Positions 56,783 through 64,000 of a stretch of 64,000 bases of DNA are shown here, piece after piece. The stretch's first letter is position 1. Every line of letters starts with the position of its first letter. Below the pieces are notes generated by a model. The model searched no databases. It had not been told where the DNA came from and saw only the letters and a list, made by a program, of their open reading frames with translations. This DNA is from Ctenopharyngodon idella (lineage: Eukaryota > Chordata > Actinopteri > Cypriniformes > Xenocyprididae). The stretch spans positions 6,229,501 through 6,293,500 of the forward strand of contig NC_067241.1 in the NCBI RefSeq assembly GCF_019924925.1, read 5' to 3'. Position numbers and translations under genes: made by a program.

Positions 56783-58932
56783 ATATCATTGGTAAGATGA
56801 GACTTGTTTGTTTGTTGGTATTTTGGTGCATTTTGGTATGTGAGCCAAAATCTTTTTGTATATTGCATGTTCAGTATTTACTAGAATGCCTGAGGTGGGT
56901 TAGCTCAGCCTCTCTCTGAATTGGTCACTTCCTCATTAGGAGACTCATTTTCCATTAAAACTTGCTCTGGGCTTGCTTGCACTCTGGGCTCAGTTTCTCT
57001 CTCTAACTCTCTTGCTCGCTCTTTCTGTCTCTTTGAGGACAAGGAATACTATGTGAACTCCAGATTTTACAGATTGTTAAAGTTGAGGAGCAGGCATATG
57101 GTGTCACTAACACTAGTGCTCTGTATGTTCGTTTTAAATGAGGAGTGCATGTTGCTGAACTGGAATTGGAGGAATTTTGGAATATGGAAATCTCTAAAAT
57201 ACAGTATGTCTCATTGAATGTGATTAGATTTTGTTTAAACAGCTGTGAACTCACCGGTGTGAAAGTAAGGGCTGGTGTATGGAAAGGTAAAGGGCAGCGT
57301 TTGTCCAGGCAAAGTGGGTAAGGGTGGGATTCCTGGTGGCAGGTATTTGGCCTCACTCTTGCTCAGTCCTGATGTGAAGAGGTGGTGGGTCGGTGACTCT
57401 TGGCCAATGGAGCTACAAGGGGCACTGAGCCTTCCTGACCCCTCCCCCAGCTCTTTCACTGTTTCACTAGACTTGGTCACATCCTTGCCTTGGCACACCT
57501 CCGAACCGAGACCATGTCCGTCCGCTTTGGAAAGCCTCTCAGGCCTGTCTTCCCCAACCTCTGCATCAATCTCTGAGTCTTTCATGTCTTCATCCTGTCC
57601 CTCTGTTTCTCCATCCCGACCAGAACCCTCACTGAGCATCTCTTTAGTCTCAGACGAACCCCCTTGTTGGTCCCCTCTGAGGTGTCCTCCTTTCCTCAAG
57701 CTCTTCCTGTTGCTGAGGTCTTTAGAGGAAGTGCCTGCTGCTGCCCCCTGGTGGTTGAGGGAGAGTAATGGGGTGTTGTTGTGCCGCAAAACCAGCATGG
57801 CGTTGCGGCGATTGAGCTCTTCTCGGAGTGGGTGGCCCTCTGGGATTTCTTGCAGGCTGCGCAAGGCAGGGTGTTCTGCAGGGAGCCCGGGATGCAGGCC
57901 CAATGGGTCCGCCAGCAGTCGCTGCCTGTGGAGGCTCTCTAACTCCTTCTGTCTCAATAACTCAGCAGACATTTCCAACCTGGAGCAACAACCCACAATC
58001 AGAGATGCACACTGCAACTTGGAAATAAACTTTCCTGATAAAATCTTATAACTATTGAAACACATTTCTCTGTGCAGCTATAACGTTACCTAGCAAGGTT
58101 CTGTTTACGAAGAATCTCTTGTTGACGGGCGAACATCTCTGCCTGAGCAGGCTGCAGGAAACCATAACCTACAGAACAACAGCAAGAGAACATTAATTTT
58201 ACAGGGTAGGGAAACATATTCATCCCACATTGTACAGCTATTTAAAAATAAAGTATACATCTATTTGTATACAATATACATCAAGTGTTCACAGATTATA
58301 CACATTCAACATAGAGATATATACAGTGGCACCAAATAAATTAGTCATTTTTGCAATTACTTTTAACCAACTGGTCTCAAGGCCATTTTTAGTGGATGTA
58401 CGAAGTCAGTTCTCAAGTTCACACAGGTGTCCTAGCAGAGTAACATAGGTGTAGTTCATCACATTAACTATGGATGTTACACTTATGTTTGATCACCAGA
58501 AAGTGTCCAAATACTTTTGCCTTAATGTTGTAATCAACATATATTGTATTTTCTAACCTTTTGTTTTTAAAAGTCCACTTGTGCTATATTAATTTTAAAT
58601 AAATGCTATTGTATTTGATATTTTATTAAATAATGCTATATTCTTTTTTTAAGGCAACTTTAATACAAATTTAAATATTAGTAGATTTACCAGGGACCAT
58701 TCCTAGATGTGTATATGGGTGGAAAACAACCCATACCCATATTAAAGAAACTCCCAGGTTAAATGAGTTAGGAGTTAATGTGAGTGTGTGTTACATCTGG
58801 CAGAGGTAATGCTCACCTGGGGCTTGGCAGAGGGCAGAAGGCATGCCCAGGAACGGGGGACGCAGGTGAGGCCCCAGAGCAATGTGAGGAGCATTCTGCG
58901 GGGACAGCAATGGAGGAGGGTGCGATATGTCT
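54116..58932 (-). CDS. samd11: Sterile alpha motif domain-containing 11, 3' six coding exons
   Basis: SAMD11 (mouse mr-s) is a nuclear SAM-domain protein of photoreceptors and brain that is linked to Polycomb-type repression. Six exons on the minus strand join in frame: 58817-58932, 58090-58168, 57255-57979, 55844-55968, 55296-55406 and 54116-54358 (stop TAG). They give PPPLLSPQNAPHIALGPHLR, then GYGFLQPAQAEMFARQQEIL and RKQNLAR. A long 725-nt low-complexity exon (MLVLRHNN.. to PYFHTG) follows. The SAM domain spans two exons (ISKWSVEEVCSFI.. GCGEYTQ, then VFREQAIDGETLPLLTEDHL), and the C-terminus contains VARRIGRIFYMTSFPLALPL and SPKQENG. This follows human SAMD11 closely as recalled. The N-terminal half lies beyond base 58,932 and mostly off the window. 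The gene is convergent with noc2l. Confidence 0.95.
54690..55290. repeat. Degenerate repeated unit in samd11 intron (TTTAGCTCCAACC family)
   Basis: Three or more related segments carry CTGCAGTTTAGATCC, CTGCAGAGTTTAGCTCCAAC and CTGCAAAGTTTAGTTACAAC, each followed by ACACCTGA-like words and reverse copies (GGTTGGAGCTAAG). Near 38,063-38,110 a single fragment (TTTCTGGAGATCTACCTCC) is similar. Recurrent cyprinid repeat; class not determined. Confidence 0.6.
55296..55406 (-). CDS. samd11: samd11 SAM domain exon 2
   Basis: 111 nt: VFREQAIDGETLPLLTEDHL, LNNMGLKLGPALKIRSQ. Last helices of the SAM domain, with the usual long C-terminal helix. Acceptor CTGTTTCAG, donor TCAG|GTAAAG. Confidence 0.96.
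55844..55968 (-). CDS. samd11: samd11 SAM domain exon 1
   Basis: 125 nt: AMGGLFVDGEEAGAAEDISK, WSVEEVCSFINSLAGCGEYT. First helices of the SAM domain. Acceptor GGGCCCACAG, donor ACAG|GTGAGG. Confidence 0.93.
56738..56779. repeat. (CT)n microsatellite
   Basis: About 20 CT units in the samd11 intron between the large exon and SAM exon 1. Confidence 0.95.
57255..57979 (-). CDS. samd11: samd11 large exon
   Basis: 725 nt: LEMSAELLRQKELESLHRQR, LREELNRRNAMLVLRHNN, an acidic Ser/Glu-rich low-complexity middle, then a Pro-rich end reaching SPYFHTG. Acceptor TTGCTCCAG, donor ACCG|GTGAGT. The antisense 258-codon open frame is a shadow of this exon. Confidence 0.94.
58090..58168 (-). CDS. samd11: samd11 exon GYGFLQP
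   Basis: 79 nt: GYGFLQPAQAEMFARQQEIL, RKQNLA. Acceptor GTTCTGTAG, donor CTAG|GTAACG. Confidence 0.93.
58331..58525. mobile_element. Tc1-like transposon remnant
   Basis: Left ACAGTGGCACCAAATAAATT and right GTCCAAATACTTTTGCCTTA resemble Tc1-type ends of fish. Termini are diverged and nothing coding remains. Confidence 0.4.
58817..58932 (-). CDS. samd11: samd11 exon upstream of GYGFLQP exon
   Basis: 116 nt: DISHPPPLLSPQNAPHIALG, PHLRPPFLGMPSALCQAP. Donor CCAG|GTGAGC. The acceptor TACACAG directly follows a (GT)13 tract (minus strand). A second acceptor CCCCGCAG at 58896-58897 would drop 37 nt and change phase. Homology favours the longer exon. Confidence 0.82.
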
Positions 58933-58938
58933 CTGTGT

Positions 58939-58965
<27 letters not shown>
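58939..58965. repeat. (AC)13 microsatellite, (GT)13 on the samd11 strand
   Basis: Lies immediately upstream, in the transcript sense, of the acceptor of the 58817-58932 exon, with only five to six bases between repeat and exon. Confidence 0.95.
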
Positions 58966-58969
<4 letters not shown>

Positions 58970-60579
58970 CACACCATCATTAATAAACTGCTACTGTATT
59001 TCTACTGTATACAAGTCTTTCACAAACTGCTTAAAGTCAACACGAAACAGCATTTATTACCCACTTTATTTCATATTACAGGATAAATTTTTCATACACG
59101 GGATATTCAAAAAGATAAATTTAATGTATGAAATATAAACAAAGACTGTGAAGATTTCTTCTTTGGAGTAAAGTACTTACATGAATCATTCACAATAAGA
59201 CTAAGACTATGTATGAAGTAAATAGAGTCTGTTTTGGGGTCTGTAAATATGTCATGTTGACTTACACATTACATGCTTTCTTACTGTGTGGTATTATGAT
59301 ATTGAAACAGGTAGGTTTTTAACAGTCTGGTATGACTGTGTTATGGAAAGCTAACAATATAGATTTCCAACAGTCTAACATGTCTGTGTGGCATTATGGT
59401 AATTTTTACCATTTTAAGGTTTTTTAAGGAGTTTGGTACAGTTGTACGGTTCTATGGTAATGAACAGGTTGTCAACAATCTGTTACTGCTGTGTGGTGGT
59501 ATACTACCAATACAAGTCGAATACAATATGGCTGTGTGGTGTTATGGAAATGCTGCGTTCTCTTCCATCGGTTATTTTTATCGCTCCCTCCGGTGCACGC
59601 GAGCGACCGTAGCCCCTCATCAGTCCTGTCACGCTGCGGACAGCGGCACTGTTTGTATCCTTGCCCCCCACCCCACCACCACAACCTCCATCATCTCCTC
59701 GCTCTCGCTCCCTCCCTCTTGCTCTGCCGCGCTCTGCGGCCCTGCCACTCTGGTAATGAGGCCTGAATGCACAATAAGAGCATGTCATACTCCGACAGCT
59801 GGGGCGGCCCCCCAGCCTCGCCCGGGCTACAGGCTGAAGCACCCACTAATTAACACAGTTCTTCCTCTTCCACCCCAACACACACGCACACATCCCCCTC
59901 CTCTTCCTGTCTCTCTCCGCCGTATTCAGCCAATAAAAAGGTGGCGTGTTGCGTAGCCTCAATTATATTTTTCTCCTTTTGTACAGGCGGAGAACACAGG
60001 CTGTTCATATACAATACAGCGGCCGCTTTTATAGAGCCCCAGCGGGGAAGAAGGAAAATGAGAGGCGGGGTAAGGAGAGAAAAGGAGGGAGAGAAAAAAT
60101 ATGAAGAAGTGTACTAGTGGCAAGGTGCTGAAATACAGGCAAATCCTGCAGTGTCTTTTTAAAGCTTTTTACTGCTCCTTTGCCAATGCAAGCCCCTCCA
60201 TTTACTGCAACTCTTCACTGAGCCCCCCAACACACGCGCTCACACATGCATAAATATAAATGAAACCCAACACACCTAAAGCAAGGGAAAGAACAGCGCG
60301 GTTGCTTTGTACTTGTGACTGAGTAACGCTTGCTCCAGGGGGAGAGAGACTGAGCAACGCACCACAACACATAAACATCCAAACAGAAGAGACGAAAAAC
60401 AAAAAAAAACCATCTGAAATGAGGGGAGAAGCCATATTTTGCTGTGCTCTACTTAGGTTTTATGTAATTTCTAAGCTAAATAGCCCTTGCGTGTCTTCCT
60501 TGAGCAAAAACAAAGAAGAATTCTAAAAAACACAGGTTGGTTGAGGGGTTGAGAAAGGTGTGGAGAGACACAAAGGGGG

Positions 60580-60935
60580 GAAATCATCGATCGATTGGGC
60601 GGCTGTTGAAATGTTAATGCTAATCGTATAACCGCTTTCCGCCGGTGCCTCGCACTTCTGTGGCAGCTCCAATTAATCTGGAAGAAGGCAGCGCGTGACC
60701 TTGGGGCCGGGAGTCGGGCCGGCAGCCCAGCCATGCTTATGTAATTACACTGTGAAGTGTGTAATCACCTGGCCTAATCCCTCAGGCCTCACAATTAGCC
60801 CGGGCGGCGCTGGCCAGGCCTGCCAAACTCTGCGCCGCCCTGCGCGGCCCACAGATGAATAACGGTCAATTAAAGCTGCATGACTGGGGCCGCGAGGCGT
60901 CCGCTCGATAGTAATTAGCTGTAATCATGGGGAGA
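60580..60935. promoter_or_regulatory. Candidate intronic enhancer with dense TAAT sites
   Basis: GC-rich unique sequence in the large samd11 intron containing many homeodomain cores: TTAATGCTAATC (about 60,616), CAATTAATCT (60,671), GTAATTAC (60,741), GTAATCACC (60,761), CTAATCC (60,774-60,780, CRX/OTX consensus), CAATTAG, TCAATTAAAG and GTAATTAGCTGTAATCATG (60,911). No protein-coding signal. Its enhancer role is inference. Confidence 0.5.
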
Positions 60936-61272
60936 CGTGCCCGGCAGACGTGCTTCTCCTTTTATAGGAAGCAATTTTGGAATGAGGCAAGCATTAACCA
61001 TTTCACTCTGGATCTTTGGCCGACAGAAAAAGAAAAATGGGGTTGAAAGAGAACAAGGAAAAAACAGTGTGATATGTTTGGAGGGCAGGGTTTATGACTC
61101 TACTTTAATGTGCATTCTCACAAAATACTCAAAACGTTACAAATTTTAAAGCTGCAGTGTGTAATTTGTGTTCCATTAGCTACACCAGACGAAATTGCAA
61201 AAATAATGAATATTTCCAGTTCATTTTCCAGTTGGCTTGTTAGTTTTCTCTGAGCTTTAAAGAGATATGAAC

Positions 61273-62125
61273 TAGGACAGGACGATTTATCGAAAAGTAA
61301 TTGAAACCGAAATTCTCCCATGTCTGTTATTTCGTTTTTTCAATCCTGTTAATACTTCCCCCTTAAAAACATACTACCGCGTGTGTAGCCACATGACTCT
61401 GCCCCGTCCAGTCAGTGGCATAAAAGCAACACGGCGGTAAACGCCGGTTCAACACATAGTGGCGCGCGAGCCGTGAGCCTTGCGTCTTCACTAAACTTTG
61501 TCAGTTGTATATGTTTTAAGGTTTGCCAGTTTGAACATTCAAGCGATTTTAGACGATTGGATGTATACTATTTCGAGCTACCGTGCTCGCGCAGCTGCAT
61601 TGTGGCACGAACACTCATACAACCAGTAGCTGCGCAAAACGTGAAGATCGCGCGCACAGAGAGGAATGCAGAAACTAGTTATCAGAGCTGTCCTGTGATT
61701 TATCACTAAAGTAGCTTAGAAACTCAACTTATTGTAGCATATATTTTTTCTACTTTTGAAGGAACTATTTACAACCCACAGCTTCACAATTAATAGAGAG
61801 ACGGTATGACTAATTCACACACATAATCACTCGTACTGGTACTGTACTAATTTATCTTTATCTGATTTACAACGAGCAGAAATCTGTAAGAAATGTTACG
61901 AACCATAGATAAAATAACTGCTGATAGTGAGCTGTTATGTCAGATCACTCTTTCAATAGGAAAAAATATCCCACCTTTAATAGTCAATCATATTTACAGT
62001 ACAAACCTTGTCAGTGAACTATGAGGGCAAAAAAAAAAAAAAAAAAAAACATTCATTAATCGTAATCGAGGTAAAATGTTCAATTAATCAAGGTTTTGAT
62101 TTTAGGCCATAGTTGTCCAGCCCTA
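61273..62125. mobile_element. hAT-like element with TAGGGCTGGAC-type termini
   Basis: Left TAGGACAGGACGATTTATCG and right TAGTTGTCCAGCCCTA are inverted termini. A perfect 8-bp duplication atatgaac flanks it (61265-61272, 62126-62133). Poly-A at about 62,029-62,049. No transposase recognised. Confidence 0.88.
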
Positions 62126-62187
62126 ATATGAACACTCTTTCAAACGAGAAGATATATTTTTTAACCCATACAATGACCCCCACTGAC

Positions 62188-62310
62188 TTTCATTGTATGG
62201 ATAAAAGCATCTGAAACATTCTTCAGAATATCTTCTTTTGTGTTTCACAGATATATAAAAAAAAGTCAATGATGACTATTTTCATTTTTGGGTGAACTAT
62301 CCCTTTAAGT
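62188..62310. mobile_element. Foldback element fragment
   Basis: Contains GACTTTCATTGTATGGA and ends TTTTTGGGTGAACTATCCCT, as in the copy at the left edge of the window. Confidence 0.65.
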
Positions 62311-62839
62311 AGAGATAAAAGTACATTTTAAAAAATTGCACAAGGCAGATTTAAAAATGTGTTACATTTATTTCCAGCACACTGACTGCTGTTCAGTTTA
62401 CTGGCTTAATTACCTCTACATCTTTTGAGGACTGCCTCCATTCCTCCACCCTGCCCCGTCTCTCCTTTTCTCTATCTGTCGATCTCTCTAGCTCTCTCGC
62501 AACCTAGCTAGCGGTAGGGCAAGTACACGCCACTTGTGTTCGCTCATGTGTGATGACCTGTCAGAGTGGCAGCGGCGACGCTCCCTGCCTGAAAGCAACG
62601 GCAGTGTGGAGTGTTGTCTATGTGTGTGTGTGTGTGTTTGTGTGTGTGAAGGCAGAGGCAGAGCACCAAACTGGCCAGACGAGAAAAAGAGAGAGAGAGA
62701 AAAGTGGAGCGGAGCTGACAGGATGGCCCTTAATGAGAGGAGCGCGGGGGATTAGCCGCTCGCCACACCGTGCCCGCCTCGCCTTGACTCGAGGCGGGAA
62801 CACATTTGCACAGGAAGCACATTAAAATGCATAAGGCTC

Positions 62840-63085
62840 TTGCTCACCCAACGCCCCCCACCCCAGACCACTGTCTGTTGCTTGTGCTGCCCCACATGCC
62901 AAACACATTAGGATTTGCCTTGCAGATTCCCTAAATGCAATCTGCCATTTAAACCCAGACAAATGGCCAGCCATGGCTGCAGGACTATTGATCTTGGTAA
63001 TGATTTGTTTTTAACAATAGCCACTAATGGGCGTCAGATAATCAATTATGGAGAGTCGATAGAAAGGTGAGCTTGAGGAATGGTT
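62840..63085. promoter_or_regulatory. Candidate regulatory block with paired-homeodomain site
   Basis: Non-repetitive sequence with TAATCAATTA at 63039-63048, a perfect P2-type (TAAT-NN-ATTA) dimer site. Nearby are CATTAGGATTT and CACTAATGGGC. Functional role is inference. Confidence 0.4.
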
Positions 63086-63494
63086 TCCGGCACACCATTT
63101 TAGCCTGGCGGACTCTCTGTCGATACTTTAGAGGGGTTAGCAATGTCACACAATCTGTGCTAAAAGCTTGTAGCCCACCCAAACGTCCAGGCCAGTATTC
63201 TGTCATCATTTCTCCACTGTCATATTCTCATATGACTTTTGTTCTTCTATGGAGAACAAAAGGAGAAATTTGGAAGACTGCATTGTCATTCTTTTACATA
63301 CAATTTTAATGAATACAGACTGAAGCTTTAAAGCTTCAGAAAGGACATAAAAGCACCAATTAAGTATTCAAAAGTGTTTCTCTGTTAATGAATCATTCAG
63401 AATGATTTTGTGAATCAAATCAAATGATTCATTCTCATGAATTCTTAAGAACATGCCAAGCACATATAGACATACATATAGACCACTTTTATAA

Positions 63495-63668
63495 TACTTT
63501 TATGGTGCGTTATATGATTTTTGAAGCTTGAAATCCCTGTTCATTGTAACTGCATGGGAAAAAAAATTCCCCTTATGTGTTCCTCAAAAGAAAGAAAGTT
63601 ATATGGGTTTGTATCAACACGATGGTGAGTAAGCGTAAACAATGACAGAATTTTGGGTGATTTAACCC
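63495..63668. mobile_element. Foldback element fragment
   Basis: Contains TTTATGGTGCGTTATATGATT, AACTGCATGGGAAA, GATGGTGAGTAAGC and AGAATTTTGGGTGATTTAAC, matching other copies. Confidence 0.6.
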
Positions 63669-63868
63669 ATAAATGTGCATCTTAGCAGTTTCACAATTTT
63701 CTGAGCTCAAACTAAACGGTAAAATAAAGGGTTAAATAACCAATGAACAAAAAAATTGAGTGTGTAGGAGCAAGAAAAGAAAAAAAACACTTTCCTCCCT
63801 CCCTTCTTTCACCCACAACCTAGGAAGTGTGCAGGCCTCGTTAACATCAGCGGTCCTGTGTGGCTAAT

Positions 63869-64000
63869 TACCGTGAGCTGGCGGAGCTGCGGCGGCTGGC
63901 TGGTCAAAGCTGCACGCTGAGCTCCTGACATGATGCTGCGCTGGGCCAGGAACCGAACAGAGTTCCCCCACCCACGCTGGGCGACCCCTCCCAATTCACT
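63869..64000 (-). other. Possible further samd11 exon at the window edge
   Basis: On the minus strand a GC-rich open segment (SVRFLAQRSIMSGAQRAALT, SQPPQLRQLT) ends at CTCACG|GTAATT. Its phase (0) does not join the acceptor at 58932/58933, but it would join the alternative acceptor before 58895. No convincing similarity to human SAMD11, so it is only a candidate. Confidence 0.25.

Noticed and set aside
57275..58051. 258-codon plus-strand open frame, the longest open frame on the plus strand
   Set aside because: Exactly antisense to the large samd11 exon. No similarity and no splice or promoter context; it is a shadow of GC-rich coding sequence.
59396..59956. 186-codon plus-strand open frame in the samd11 intron
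   Set aside because: No recognisable domain, low-complexity Ser/Pro/His composition, overlapping open frames on the other strand. Likely chance in a GC-rich tract.
1..64000. tRNA-derived SINEs, tRNA or rRNA genes
   Set aside because: I saw no convincing A/B-box pair, cloverleaf or rRNA sequence. A tRNA scan and a repeat-library search would settle this.

Overview
The window is vertebrate nuclear DNA and almost certainly comes from a cyprinid-type teleost. Three intron-rich genes have GT..AG splice sites and near-vertebrate-identical proteins. The introns are full of AT-rich palindromic DNA transposons, hAT and Tc1/mariner remnants, one LINE tail and long microsatellites. There is no bacterial or viral gene content, no CRISPR array, and no rRNA or tRNA that I can recognise. 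Comparisons with human proteins are from memory, because no search could be run.

Layout. (1) About 1-18,400, minus strand: klhl17 (Kelch-like 17, an actin-associated BTB/BACK/Kelch adaptor for Cullin-3). The first ten coding exons are here; the last Kelch exon(s) lie off the left edge. (2) About 19,790-49,640, plus strand: the complete noc2l gene (nucleolar complex 2-like / NIR). Nineteen coding exons join in frame to 750 codons plus a stop. (3) About 52,600-64,000, minus strand: samd11, with its polyA signal, stop codon, SAM domain exons and middle exons. Its 5' part lies off the right edge. The order and orientation (klhl17 and noc2l head to head, noc2l and samd11 tail to tail) match the human SAMD11-NOC2L-KLHL17 cluster, so this is an old conserved block.

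All coding exons were placed by hand from splice signals, reading-phase continuity and similarity to the human proteins, and every internal junction keeps frame. Most other open frames are antisense shadows or chance frames in introns.

Non-coding structure. Five hAT-like elements have matching 8-bp target duplications (four clear, one in a T-run). One of them carries a younger insertion whose empty site is preserved in a sister copy 8 kb away. An 848-bp foldback element sits in the divergent klhl17/noc2l promoter interval, and other elements abut splice sites. The samd11 3' part contains a (TG)13 tract directly before a splice acceptor. A GC-rich, TAAT-dense block in its large intron looks like a homeodomain (CRX/OTX-type) enhancer. 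I found no clearly new gene system; the most interesting signals are regulatory and transposon-splicing interactions.
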